This document shows, in pieces, positions 40,330 to 49,697 of a stretch of DNA of 64,000 nucleotides. This stretch comes from Psychrobacter sp. JCM 18903. GTDB taxonomy: Bacteria > Pseudomonadota > Gammaproteobacteria > Pseudomonadales > Moraxellaceae. The number at the start of each line of letters is the position of its first letter. Position 1 is the stretch's first letter. The notes under the pieces are model-generated. The model was given only the letters and a program-made list of their open reading frames with translations. It was not told the origin of the DNA and ran no database searches. The translations under genes and the position numbers were made by a program. The DNA is taken from positions 289,184 through 353,183 of the forward strand of contig NZ_BAWJ01000001.1 in the NCBI RefSeq assembly GCF_000586475.1. Direction: 5' to 3'.

Positions 40330-41334
40330 ATGTTTTTATTCAAAACGTTAGTGGCAAGTTTCGCGTGTGGAATCGTCTTAGCAGGTTGTAATTCACCTGA
40401 GTCGGAAGGAGGTGCTTCTAGCAACGTCGAAGAAGTGGTCATTTATAGCAATGCCGACGAAGAAGCGGTCGAGGTCATCCAAGAGGTTTTAGACGAAGCA
40501 GGCTATGAGGGTCAGTATGTCTTTCAGTCTTTTGGGACAGGGGAGTTGGGTGGGCGTTTGCTGGCAGAAGGCGATAATACAGAGGCTGATATGGTGACGA
40601 TGAGCTCGTTCTACTTAGAAAGTGCCCAAGCCAAGCATCCTATGTTTAAAGAATTGACCTTTGACGTTGACCCGCAAGTGGCGGTCCCCAATTACTATGC
40701 ACCAATACTGGGCTTTACGGGCGCTATTATTTTAAACACAAAAGAGATGGCGGCACAAAATCTGCCCAGACCAACCAGTGCCAAGGATTTGGCAAACCCG
40801 ATCTACAAAAATAAAATTGCGATGGTGGATCCTAATGGCTCATCGACAGGTTGGCTCTTTATTCAAGACGTCACCGCTACTTATGGAATGGGCGCTGAAG
40901 GGCAGAAAATTATGAACGATATCCGCATCAATGCGGGTCCAAATTTGGAATTATCAGGCTCAGGTCCGATCAAAAAAGTGATGGCAGGTGAGGTGCCGAT
41001 TGGTTTTGGCTTGCGTCATCAAGCAATCGCAAACAAAGCACAAGGCTTGCCTATTGATTATGTTGACCCAAGCGAGGGAAATTATACGCTGACGGAATCG
41101 GTAGCCGTTATTGATAAAGGCGAGAATACCAATCCAAATGCGATAAAAATAGCTGAAATTATTGTTAAAAATGCGCGTCCAAAATTATTGACGATATACC
41201 CAAATGTGATTTATGACGGTGAAACAGTCGCTCCTGACAATCACATAAAAAACAGTAAAACGTACGGCGAGCCACTGACGGCTGAGCTGTTAGATAAGCA
41301 CAGAGCGTTTTTCCATGGACAAACTGAATCGTAA
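40330..41334 (+). CDS. ABC transporter substrate-binding lipoprotein, 2-aminoethylphosphonate type
   Basis: 334 residues. Lipoprotein signal with lipobox VLAGC at about residue 20, then a Ser/Gly-rich linker and a periplasmic binding fold of the FbpA/PhnS group (VVIYSNADEEAVEVI, SFGTGELGGRLLAEG, VDPNGSSTGWLF, LRHQAIANKAQG). It would capture an aminophosphonate and pass it to the permease. FbpA-type iron proteins use paired tyrosines near the C terminus, and no such YY pair is visible, which favours an organic ligand. No frameshift in this gene. Confidence 0.85.
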   Translation: MFLFKTLVASFACGIVLAGCNSPESEGGASSNVEEVVIYSNADEEAVEVIQEVLDEAGYEGQYVFQSFGTGELGGRLLAEGDNTEADMVTMSSFYLESAQAKHPMFKELTFDVDPQVAVPNYYAPILGFTGAIILNTKEMAAQNLPRPTSAKDLANPIYKNKIAMVDPNGSSTGWLFIQDVTATYGMGAEGQKIMNDIRINAGPNLELSGSGPIKKVMAGEVPIGFGLRHQAIANKAQGLPIDYVDPSEGNYTLTESVAVIDKGENTNPNAIKIAEIIVKNARPKLLTIYPNVIYDGETVAPDNHIKNSKTYGEPLTAELLDKHRAFFHGQTES

Positions 41335-41475
41335 ATGAATCCATAAAAACCGTGATGAGTAGTCATTATCCAAATGCACTATTTCATCGGATAGTGAAAT
41401 CCTTAAAACATGGATTGCGCCGCTAAAACATAAATTGAGTATCATTTGTAATCAATCATAAAGAAGAAAAAAGCT

Positions 41476-42618
41476 ATGACAGGGACAAGTAAATTATCAG
41501 ATAAACAGTATGATGTGGTCGTCGTTGGGGGCGGTATCGTTGGTCTTGCCAGCGCTTATGCTGCCGTAAAAAAAGGGCTGAAAGTGGCGCTGGTAGAGCG
41601 TGAAGCACAGAATAAAGATGCCTCGATTCGTAACTTTGGCTTTGTGACGGTTAGTGGTCAGCGTAGCGGTGAGCATTGGCAACGTGCCATGCACTCACGC
41701 AATATCTGGGCGGATATCGCGCCAAAAGCCGGTATCAAGGTTGAGCATACCGGTTTGCACATCCTGGTTCAGCGCCCTGAAGCGATGAGCGTTGCCGACG
41801 CGTTTTTGAAGACTGAAATGGGCGAGTCCTGTCGCTTATTGAGCCAATCAGAAATACAGGAGCAGACGCCTTATCTTAAAACAGGTTTGGGCGTTTTATA
41901 TAGCCCGTATGAGCTGAGAGTTGAGTCAAATACGGCGATTGGCAAATTGGCGGACTGGTTAGCACAAGTGCATGGCGTGGATTTTTATAACAAAACCACG
42001 GTTCAGGCGGTTGATTTGCCCACTGTTCATACCAGTCGAGGGGCGCTACAGACAGCGCATTGTGTGATCTGTCCTGGGGCAGATTTACATGGCTTATATC
42101 CTGATACTTTAGCGCAGTCTGATGCCAAACTCTGTACCCTCAATATGATGCGCGTGATGCCAAGGCAAGCGTTCAAACTAAATGCTGCTGTCATGTCAGA
42201 TCTGAGTTTTGCTCGTTATGATGGGTTTGCCCAGCTACCAGAAGCCCGTGCGCTTATCAGCTTACTTGATGCTACCCAAGCTGCTGAGCGCAAGGCTGGC
42301 GTACATTTAATCGTTGTTCAATCAGCGGATGGCTCACTTATCATTGGTGATAGTCATAATTACTGTGATAAAGAGCTGCCCTTTAGAGACACTTATCAAG
42401 ATAACTTAATCATCAACGAGTTCAAAAAAGTCATGGATATCGGTGAGGTAGACATCACTCAGCACTGGTTAGGGGTCTATCCAAGTGCCGACAATGTCGT
42501 GTTTAAAGCATCACCAGAATCAGGAGTTGCCATCGGTACCATCACAAGCGGCACAGGCGCATCAACGGGATTTGCCTTTGGTGAAGAGTTAGTTAATTTA
42601 GTATTGGAGTCAAAATAA
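41476..42618 (+). CDS. FAD-dependent amine oxidoreductase linked to phosphonate genes
   Basis: 380 residues of the DAO family. It has the dinucleotide motif DVVVVGGGIVGLASAYAAVKKG (about 13-34) and a C-terminal GTITSGTGASTGFAFGEE segment. This subfamily recurs next to phosphonatase-like hydrolases and phosphonate ABC transporters. The likely job is oxidative removal of the amino (or N-methylamino) group of an aminoethylphosphonate, giving phosphonoacetaldehyde for the next enzyme; this replaces the PhnW transaminase, which is absent here. The stop and the next start share a base (TAATG), so translation is coupled. Confidence 0.78.
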   Translation: MTGTSKLSDKQYDVVVVGGGIVGLASAYAAVKKGLKVALVEREAQNKDASIRNFGFVTVSGQRSGEHWQRAMHSRNIWADIAPKAGIKVEHTGLHILVQRPEAMSVADAFLKTEMGESCRLLSQSEIQEQTPYLKTGLGVLYSPYELRVESNTAIGKLADWLAQVHGVDFYNKTTVQAVDLPTVHTSRGALQTAHCVICPGADLHGLYPDTLAQSDAKLCTLNMMRVMPRQAFKLNAAVMSDLSFARYDGFAQLPEARALISLLDATQAAERKAGVHLIVVQSADGSLIIGDSHNYCDKELPFRDTYQDNLIINEFKKVMDIGEVDITQHWLGVYPSADNVVFKASPESGVAIGTITSGTGASTGFAFGEELVNLVLESK

Positions 42619-43361
42619 TGAATACAGATATTCATCGTATCAAAGCGCCATTCGACGCGATCAAACTGTGTGTCTTTGATATGGCAGGCACGACCGTCAA
42701 TGAAAATAATTTGGTTTATAAGACCGTATGTGATGCGATCAATCACACCTTACAACAGGTTGGTCGAATAGACATTCAGGTCAATTTAGAGGTGTGTTTA
42801 GAGTTTGGGGCTGGCAAAGAAAAGCGACAAGCCATTAGTGATATACTCAATGAAGTATGCAAACATGACAATACCGCGACCGCTGATAGGGAAAAATGGA
42901 CGGATACTGCCTTTAATGCGTTTAAATCAGCGTTGGCATCAGCCTATACCAAGGACACGGTAGCAACCCTCGATGGCATGCTAGATTTTTTCACTCAATT
43001 AAAGCAGTCGGGTAGAAAAGTCGTGCTAAATACGGGCTACGATATTCAGACAGCCAATAAAATATTAACCTTTTGATGGTCAGTGGGTCGTGATATTGAT
43101 GCTTTGATTACAGCAGATGATGTGCACAATGGTCGTCCTGCACCAGATATGATTACCCTTGCTATGGACAAGTTTGGGATTGAGCATTCGCAACAGGTAT
43201 TGAAAGCAGGGGACAGCGGCATTGATATCGAAGAAGGCAAAAATGCCCATTGTGGTCTATGTGTTGGGGTGCTCACTGGTGCTCAAACCCATGTGCAACT
43301 GGAGAAATATTCACCAGATGTCGTGCTTGAGAAGCTCACGGATCTAGCGGCATTGATCTAG
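42618..43361 (+). CDS. Phosphonatase-like HAD hydrolase (one base gained, one lost)
   Basis: About 247 residues of the HAD superfamily, PhnX-like. Motif I is DMAGTTVNE (about 15-23), with the nucleophile Asp and the Ala typical of phosphonatase relatives. GRPAPDMI and KAGDSGIDIEEGKNAHC supply motifs III/IV, and the cap domain lies between. It would cleave the C-P bond of phosphonoacetaldehyde to acetaldehyde and phosphate; the Schiff-base Lys of true PhnX was not located with certainty. An extra T near 43073 and a lost G near 43087 shift the frame for five codons; repair reads ILTFDGQWGRDIDAL. Confidence 0.82.
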
Positions 43362-43363
43362 AG

Positions 43364-43385
43364 TATGTCCTCAATTTAATTGAGG
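43364..43385. repeat. Remnant of the GTCCTCA element
   Basis: GTATGTCCTCAATTTAATTGAGG directly after the hydrolase stop holds a perfect CCTCAAT/ATTGAGG hairpin and recalls the inner ends of the elements at 29337, 37277 and 55406. It is probably a degraded copy. Confidence 0.4.
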
Positions 43386-43443
43386 CATCTATATGGGCTA
43401 AAAATGGCTAGATTAAGACATGGGGTACTTTAATGGCGCATTT

Positions 43444-43488
43444 CAGAAGGAGAGAAATCATTAGATGGTTTCTCTCCTTCTGCTTTTA
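43444..43488 (+). terminator. Terminator of the phosphonate operon
   Basis: Perfect 14-bp stem CAGAAGGAGAGAAA/TTTCTCTCCTTCTG with an 11-base loop, followed by CTTTTAT. About 80 bases after the hydrolase gene. Confidence 0.8.
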
Positions 43489-43579
43489 TAGAAGTAACGA
43501 TAAACATAAGGACAGGCAGGCTTATCGATTTTTGAACAGCATAATGTGTGGAATATTTATCTTAAAATTTTAGCGCGCT

Positions 43580-44125
43580 CTACTGCTGATCTAATGCTTT
43601 TAGACCTGCTTTGGCGATGTGTACATCTTCGCTGCCATGTGCGCCGCCCACCCCGATACCACCGACTACGATACCATCGATATAAATGGGCACGCCGCCA
43701 TCTAAGATAAGGATGTTTTCATCCAGATAGCGTAGGTCTTCAGGAATCGTGCCGTCTTTGATGCCTTTGGCGATGACCGCCGTTTCTCTTTTTTGTGAGT
43801 TTGCGGTATAGGCTTTTTTATAACTGGCACGCACGGTATGCACGCCTGCGCGGTGATCTCTGAGAACTGCTAAGGTTTGTCCGGAGGCATCAACGACGGT
43901 GACAGATACCATCAAATTGTTGTTTTTGGCCTCTAATGCGGCGGCATTCACCATGTTTTGTGCCATCTCGCCAGTCAATAATGGAATGGTGGCCATCTCT
44001 GCTCCTTGAGTTATTACGTTTGATTTAATCGCTGGCACTTGATACTGTGAGTATGAGGTGTTGGCACACGCGGAGATGGACAACAGTGAGGTTGCAAGCG
44101 CGGCATAGATAACGAGTTTTTTCAT
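43580..44125 (-). CDS. GlcG/HbpS-like exported protein (DUF336)
   Basis: About 181 residues. An N-terminal lipoprotein-type signal (LLSISAC at about 14-20) precedes a GlcG/HbpS domain: [38 protein letters not shown], and the glycine-rich end [22 protein letters not shown]. Family members bind heme or small cofactors, or accompany oxidative enzymes; the exact role is unknown. ATG at 44125 is preferred to an in-frame TTG at 44131. It lies downstream of cynX on the same strand. Confidence 0.8.
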   Translation of the reverse strand: MKKLVIYAALATSLLSISACANTSYSQYQVPAIKSNVITQGAEMATIPLLTGEMAQNMVNAAALEAKNNNLMVSVTVVDASGQTLAVLRDHRAGVHTVRASYKKAYTANSQKRETAVIAKGIKDGTIPEDLRYLDENILILDGGVPIYIDGIVVGGIGVGGAHGSEDVHIAKAGLKALDQQ

Positions 44126-44195
44126 AATCAATCATTTCATAGTTAATCCTTGAGGTTGTTTTGAATATCGCATGACATGACTCAATACGCCTGAA

Positions 44196-45406
44196 TCAAA
44201 GCTTAGACAAGTCAATTGCCTGATGATAACTTGCTGGGGCAAACTTGATGGTGACAAACAGCATGCCGATAAGGCTGATCAATAGCATCCACCAAACCGC
44301 TTGAAAACTGCCAGTCGACTCGCGTAGCACACCTGCGACATAAGGCGCGATGGCGGTAATAATAAAGCCAATGCCTTGGACAAATGCTGCCAGTGCCCCA
44401 GCGAGTTTGGGTTTTGACAAATGATCTAACGCGACGGTCAATGTCAATGAAAAGCAAGCACCAAGACCACAGCCAATCAAGGCAATCCACAAGATGAGTA
44501 AAGCTGTCGGCATGGTAATCAAACCTATAAATCCAGCAATTTGTATCCCTACGGCAAAAAACAACCAAGGTCGGCGGTCGAGACGATGGGCGGATAACAT
44601 TGGAATAACCAGCGCACCAATGACCTGAAAAATCGTCATGATACCGATCAGCTCGCCACTACTTTGCGCGCTCCAGCCCAAAGTCTGCGCATAGCTTGGC
44701 AACCATGCAATCATACAAGCATATCCAGCGTTTGCCAGACCAAAATAACTTGCCAGCAGCCAAGCACGGCGATTGCCAAAAAAGTTGATTCTTACCCCGT
44801 CGTCTCGATTTTCCATCTGCTCAGAGGGTCGCCGCCACCACAGTACGAGGGCAAAAACTGGCACTACCAGCCAAATACCCAAACCAGATTGCCAACTGTC
44901 GTAATGTTGAGCGACCACCGGACTCAAGATAGCGGCAACCCCGCCACCAGTCATTAGTGCGGCAGAGTAAACGCCCATAGCAAGTGGTACGCGTGCAGGA
45001 TACCAACGCTTGACCACACCAGGTGCCATGCTTGCACGATGGCGATACCCGTGCCGCCTACTAAGGCACTGGCTATCAGCGTACCTCCAGTATCTAACCA
45101 CAAGCGCCATAAACACGCTAAGGCAATCGCAAACAGACCGCCTGTGATCCACGCGCTTTCACTAAATCGTCGCCCAATCCAAGGCAACAGTAGCGGAAAT
45201 ATACCCATACACAGCATCGGCAGCACCACCAATAAAGAGGCGGCTTGCAAACCCATACCTGTGCTTAGGCGAATTTCTGTCAGCAATGGACCAGTAGAAG
45301 TGATCGTTGGACGCAGCGTCATCGCCAACCCAGCAATCACCAGCATAGGAAACAACAAGGTCAGTATCGACGAACGCGCCGTGGAGGAGATATGATCGGT
45401 ACTCAT
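44196..45406 (-). CDS. cynX: CynX-like cyanate MFS transporter (one frameshift)
   Basis: About 403 residues, 12 predicted helices, CynX/NimT family (start LAMTLRPTITSTGPLLTEIR, PWIGRRFSESAWITGGL, and a second half with LGWSAQSSGELIG and GCGLGACFSLTLTVALDHL). One A/T is missing near 45029; repair reads IVQAMAPGVVKRWYP. Placed after cynT and cynS as in the E. coli cyn operon. It is thought to bring in cyanate, although the family also exports nitroimidazoles. Confidence 0.87.
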
Positions 45407-45465
45407 GAATAATATAAAATCCGTATTAAGAAAGGCAGTACCAAAAAATCACCGCCTGAGTCGCC

Positions 45466-45505
45466 AAAAAAGCCGACGTCACTATATGCCGAACGTCGAC
45501 TTTTT
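45466..45505 (-). terminator. Hairpin between cynS and cynX
   Basis: Stem AAAAAGCCGACGT/ACGTCGACTTTTT with one G-T pair, followed by A/T runs in both directions. In the leftward cyn transcript it could reduce read-through into cynX. Confidence 0.6.
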
Positions 45506-45558
45506 CAATAAGTACTATTTTTACAAACCGCTGATTAAACTGCTATTTAAAGCATCAT

Positions 45559-46029
45559 TTAAAAAGGTTTGAACGGTAGGAACTTACCATCTAGAGTGAT
45601 CACTGCGCGATCACCACCTTCTGGGTCAGCTACTTTTTTGATATCCATTTTGAAATTAATGGCACTGATGATACCATCACCAAATTGCTCATGAACCAAG
45701 GCTTTTAGCGTGGTGCCATATACCTGCATCATCTCATAAAAACGGTAGATTGTCGGGTCAGTAGGAATCTCACTACCAACGCTGCCTCGTGATGGAATAC
45801 ATTGTAGTAACGCGATGGCGTCCTCATCAAGTCCTAAAGTTTCACCAACTTTTTGGGCGGCATCAGTAGGTAGCGGATGCTGACCTAGCAAAGCGGCAGT
45901 GACAAAGACATCACTCAAGCCTGTTCCTGAAGCGATTTGCTCAAATGACAGGTTCTTTGCCGCTTTGGCAGCAATGATGGTGTCCGTTAATGTTTGACGT
46001 GCGGTGTTGCTCACTTGAGACTGAATCAT
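45559..46029 (-). CDS. cynS: Cyanate hydratase (cyanase)
   Basis: 156-residue enzyme that converts cyanate and bicarbonate to ammonia and CO2. It has the N-terminal helical domain ([25 protein letters not shown]) and the C-terminal catalytic part with [11 protein letters not shown] (active-site Arg and Glu) and [10 protein letters not shown] (active-site Ser). Length and motifs match E. coli CynS (156 aa), a decamer. It is followed by cynX and preceded by a carbonic anhydrase gene that supplies bicarbonate. Confidence 0.97.
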   Translation of the reverse strand: MIQSQVSNTARQTLTDTIIAAKAAKNLSFEQIASGTGLSDVFVTAALLGQHPLPTDAAQKVGETLGLDEDAIALLQCIPSRGSVGSEIPTDPTIYRFYEMMQVYGTTLKALVHEQFGDGIISAINFKMDIKKVADPEGGDRAVITLDGKFLPFKPF

Positions 46030-46116
46030 AATAATACCTTTTGAGGTTGGTGGTGGTTATTGGGTTAATTGATTTTCTGATTATGCATAGTCATTGATAA
46101 TGACAGTTATGTAACG

Positions 46117-46779
46117 CTAAACGGCGACTGCCAGTGGCGATATCGGATAAGCGCGAACCTCAGTGTGCGTGGCCAATGAGACAAATTCATTGGTCACGCC
46201 ATCTAAGGCATCGATGTCACCGGACTCGATATCGTAAACCCAGCCATGTAGTGCTAAACGATTTTCTCTTAGCGCCAAACGTATCGAAGGATGGGTTTTG
46301 ATATTTTCGATTTGAGCGATGACATTTTCACGAACCATAGAAGCGACCCGCTCGCTATCACTGGCATGTTTACGGACTTCATTGACCACCCGTGCTGAGT
46401 CAGCATAGCGTAGCCAGCTGCCTACCGCTGGCATATGATCCATGCAGGTGCAGTTGGCAATCGCAGTCATCGCGCCGCAGTCTGAGTGCCCGCAAATCAC
46501 CACATCCGTGACTTTTAAAGCGGTAACAGCATACTCAACTGACGCCGATACACCGCCAGGCTCAGGACCATAAGATGGGACGATATTACCCGCATTGCGA
46601 ATCACAAACAGACCACCGGGTTCGTGTTGGGTAACGAGCTCAGGCACTAAGCGGCTGTCTGAACAAGAAATAAACAGCGTGCGCGGGTTTTGTTTGGTCG
46701 CCAAATTTTTGAATAAATCGGCGCGCTTAGGATAGGCGTCACTGTGAAATTTTAGAAAACCTTCAATAATATCTTTCAT
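46117..46779 (-). CDS. cynT: Beta-class carbonic anhydrase CynT
   Basis: 220 residues. Zinc ligands are Cys in [14 protein letters not shown] (about 39-52) and His/Cys in [12 protein letters not shown] (about 94-105); the Asp-Arg pair of the active site is also in the first motif. In the cyn operon it returns the CO2 made by cyanase to bicarbonate, its second substrate. Length and order (cynT-cynS-cynX) match E. coli. Confidence 0.95.
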   Translation of the reverse strand: MKDIIEGFLKFHSDAYPKRADLFKNLATKQNPRTLFISCSDSRLVPELVTQHEPGGLFVIRNAGNIVPSYGPEPGGVSASVEYAVTALKVTDVVICGHSDCGAMTAIANCTCMDHMPAVGSWLRYADSARVVNEVRKHASDSERVASMVRENVIAQIENIKTHPSIRLALRENRLALHGWVYDIESGDIDALDGVTNEFVSLATHTEVRAYPISPLAVAV

Positions 46780-46917
46780 CGCGTTGGCCTCTGTGAAGTC
46801 GATAAAAGGAATGATACGTCACTATCGTTATAAGGTAAAATACTAGTATGTTATGATGTCGATAATAATTACTTATGACCAAACTTTTATCAATCCCTAA
46901 TCCACACGAGATGACCC

Positions 46918-47825
46918 ATGATTCTTCGGCACATTAAGTATTTTTTGGCAGTGGCAAAGTACCAAAGCTTTACCCAAGCAGCAGCGTCTTTGTACGTGTC
47001 ACAGCCAGCGTTATCGCAGCAGATTAAACAGTTGGAGGAGGGTCTAGGCGCGACTTTATTTGATCGCTCTGGTCGCCGTGTCACATTGACCGATGCCGGT
47101 GACGTCTATGCGCGCTATGCCCATAGAGCCTTGCAGGATTTGGAGGAAGGACGCGCGCCATCCACGACGTGCAGGATCTCAGTCGCGGTGCGTTGCGGAT
47201 TGCGATTACGCCTACCTTTACCACGTATTTGCTTGGACCTTTAATCAAAGCGTTTCATACTCGTTATCCGAGCCTCACGCTAAGCGTGCAGGAGATGTCA
47301 CAGGAGCAGATGGAAAAGCAAATATTCGATGATGAGTTTGATGTGGGTATTGCTTTTGAAGATGTGCAGTCTGCCGATATCGATACACAAACCTTGCTGA
47401 TAGAGACGCTCGCACTGGTTGTTAGTAAACATCACCCTCTTGCTAAGCAAGCGGCGATTGATTTGCCAACGCTAAACGCGCAGTCACTGGTATTGCTGAG
47501 CCGCGAATTTGCCACGCGCGAACAGATTGAGCATTATTGTCGTCAGCATGACATTGCGCCAAACGTACTGATGGAGGCAAACTCGCTAAGCGCAGTGATC
47601 GAAATGGTTCGCCATACTCAACTGACCACCTTATTACCTTCCAACATCGCTCATAATTATGATGAGCTGGTGGCGATTACCTTAGCGCCGTCTTTGCTCC
47701 AGCGTACAGCGGTATTACTACAACGAAAAGGTGCGTATCAGAGCGCTGCTACTAAGGCATTTGTTGCGTTGGCACATGAGGTCTGTTCGAACACGGTTGA
47801 ATCCAAGGCACTGTTTTTCAAATAG
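46918..47825 (+). CDS. cynR: LysR-family cyanate regulator CynR (one frameshift)
   Basis: About 302 residues with an N-terminal winged HTH ([20 protein letters not shown], about 17-36) and a C-terminal inducer-binding domain. One C is missing near 47155 (GACGCCGCG read as GACGCGCG); repair reads [16 protein letters not shown]. It is divergent from cynT with 138 bases between, the classic arrangement in which CynR activates cynTSX with cyanate. The operator is expected at 46780-46917, but no T-N11-A motif was singled out. Confidence 0.88.
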
Positions 47826-47872
47826 AATAAACTTAGAAAACGAACGGTCACGATGAGATAGGCAAAAGGTCA

Positions 47873-48259
47873 ATGACGCAAACCTTAATTCACTACTTTT
47901 TTCACTTCGGCATGCCTTTAATCGTGGCTTATGTGTTTTTCCGCAATGATTACAAAAGGGTTTATCTGATACTGCTCGGCACTATGCTGGTTGATTTGGA
48001 TCATCTGCTAGCAACGCCTATTTTCTCGCCCAATCGCTGTAGTATTAACTTTCACCCGCTGCACAGTTATTATGCAATGGCAGTATATGCGGCTATGTTA
48101 GTGCTGCCTAAGCCATACAGAGTCATAGGTTTGGGCTTACTGTTGCATATGCTGACGGATCTGAATGACTGTGTTATGACGTATGCCCAAATCCCTCAAG
48201 CGTTGGATAATGCGCCAGCTCGTGAGCTGGTCATATGGCTAGCAAATAGGTTTAAGTAG
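47873..48259 (+). CDS. DUF6122-like membrane protein
   Basis: 128 residues with about four membrane segments. It has the short HYFFHFGMPLIVAYVF start, LLGTMLVDLDHLLATPIF with an acid/His pair, and FHPLHSYYAM; these conserved His/Asp sites suggest a membrane-embedded metal site or hydrolase-like fold. Function of the family is unknown. It lies 48 bases after cynR on the same strand, followed by a terminator. Confidence 0.75.
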   Translation: MTQTLIHYFFHFGMPLIVAYVFFRNDYKRVYLILLGTMLVDLDHLLATPIFSPNRCSINFHPLHSYYAMAVYAAMLVLPKPYRVIGLGLLLHMLTDLNDCVMTYAQIPQALDNAPARELVIWLANRFK

Positions 48260-48400
48260 TATTTTTAACTTTTCATCGCATGCTCATTAATCCCGTATTT
48301 ATTATGGGCACACTATATTTTCTAAAGAATCGGGTTATTTACTGAGAATTTAGTTCTGCGCTAAGCCTAAATTCAGTATTCAGACAATAAATATAGACAA

Positions 48401-48434
48401 AAAAAGCCTCACTTATTAATAGTGAGGCTTTTTT
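48401..48434. terminator. Bidirectional terminator
   Basis: Stem AAAAAGCCTCACT/AGTGAGGCTTTTT with a 7-base loop and A/T runs on both sides, between the DUF6122 gene and the convergent META-domain gene. Its core stem AGCCTCACT is the same as in the terminator at 28342. Confidence 0.9.
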
Positions 48435-48470
48435 ATTGAGTGGCTGGTTTAGCACTCTATATGGCAATGA

Positions 48471-48959
48471 TTATTTGGCAACCGCTTTAAAATTCGCTAC
48501 TTGGTTTGCATTGCTAATGGTCAATACAGGCACGTTATTGGCATTTTTGCTCATGCTATATTTACCATTTACGGTTGCTAGTGCGGCACTATCAAAGCTG
48601 GCTTGTGGGGCAGGGCAAGCCATTCTTGTGCTTCTTACTGGACCCAAGGTTACCTCGCCATTTGCTACCTTATATTCAGCACTCATATTGTTACAAGTAT
48701 TCATCAAAGTAACGATATTGCTTCCATTCGCCGTCACAAAATCGAGGGTTAATGGTTCGGTTGGATTAAAGAATAATGGAGTAATGGTCTCGCCCTTGGT
48801 GTTTTTGGCATCCACGAGTTGCCAATGATAGGCTTGCAAGGCATCCGAGGTAATAGGCTGGGTAACGGGTGCACTTGGCGTAGATGTGGTTTGACAACCT
48901 GCTGCCAATGTTCCCACTGCTAAAACGCTTGCCATCATTACCTTGGTCATATTTTTCAT
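48471..48959 (-). CDS. META-domain (HslJ-like) lipoprotein
   Basis: 162 residues. The lipoprotein signal ends in TLAAGC near residue 22. The rest is a META domain: HWQLVDAKNTKG, a hydrophobic strand, MNTCNNMSAEYKV and LGPVRSTRMACP, the last two holding the two cysteines typical of the fold. E. coli HslJ is a heat-inducible lipoprotein linked to novobiocin resistance; whether this protein shares that role is not known. Confidence 0.85.
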   Translation of the reverse strand: MKNMTKVMMASVLAVGTLAAGCQTTSTPSAPVTQPITSDALQAYHWQLVDAKNTKGETITPLFFNPTEPLTLDFVTANGSNIVTLMNTCNNMSAEYKVANGEVTLGPVRSTRMACPAPQASFDSAALATVNGKYSMSKNANNVPVLTISNANQVANFKAVAK

Positions 48960-49157
48960 ATAAAGTCCTTTATTGCTTCAATTATTATATAGAGACATTT
49001 ATCTCAAAATTATTGTGCTTGCTGCCCCAATAACTGACATGAGACGCTAGTAGATGCAGGCATTATTACAAAGCAATGATAGCGATACAAGCGCCAGTAA
49101 CCATTCAAATACCAAGTTGTTTTTATGTTGATAAATCTTTAGCACGGCTCATTGCTA

Positions 49158-49607
49158 TTAGACGACCACATCATTACGTTGAGATAGCAGATGGTTTGCT
49201 GGAATAGGAAACACATTGTCATAAATCCAGTTATAAACAAAAGCATGTACCAAGTAGAAAGTAGCCATTGTAATATCCATGAGAAAGGCTTGCCAGAGGC
49301 TGATGCCTAAGTGCCACGCAATTATTGGTAGGAATAATAACAGCAGACCACCTTCAAATAAAAACGCGTGCAACATCCGTAGTGGAACCGTCTTATGTAC
49401 ATTGCCACGTAGCTTCAGCATACTGTGGTCAAATAACAGGTTATAAAAATAGTTCCACAACGTCGCGATAATCGAAGCAGCCACGGCGATAAGACCTATC
49501 GACTGAATATCAAAGCCAAATAACCAGCTTGCCAACGGTACAAATATAATTAAACCTATTATCTCAAAACCCAAAGTATGACGGATACGATCTTTCACGG
49601 TGCGCAT
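49158..49607 (-). CDS. PACE-family multidrug efflux transporter (AceI-like)
   Basis: 149 residues with four membrane helices and two bacterial transmembrane pair motifs: RIRHTLGFEIIGLIIFVPLA ... ATLWNYFYNLLFD, and RMLHAFLFEGGLLLLFLPII ... FYLVHAFVYNWIYD. The membrane Glu in each first helix (E15-like) is the proton-coupling residue in AceI. Such transporters export chlorhexidine, acriflavine and short diamines. The divergent LysR gene at 49698 is the expected regulator. Confidence 0.93.
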   Translation of the reverse strand: MRTVKDRIRHTLGFEIIGLIIFVPLASWLFGFDIQSIGLIAVAASIIATLWNYFYNLLFDHSMLKLRGNVHKTVPLRMLHAFLFEGGLLLLFLPIIAWHLGISLWQAFLMDITMATFYLVHAFVYNWIYDNVFPIPANHLLSQRNDVVV

Positions 49608-49697
49608 GAAGCTTCCTAGTTGAATCAGTTATTTTCGCGCCTATTGTATCTGTTAAACTATTATAACCAAGTTAGAACCTATAGGATTTTTAGATAG

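Noticed and set aside
37560..41334. Ferric-iron ABC importer (FbpABC)
   Set aside because: The fold types fit, but the binding protein lacks a clear iron-ligand tyrosine pair and the operon continues into an amine oxidase and phosphonatase-like hydrolase.
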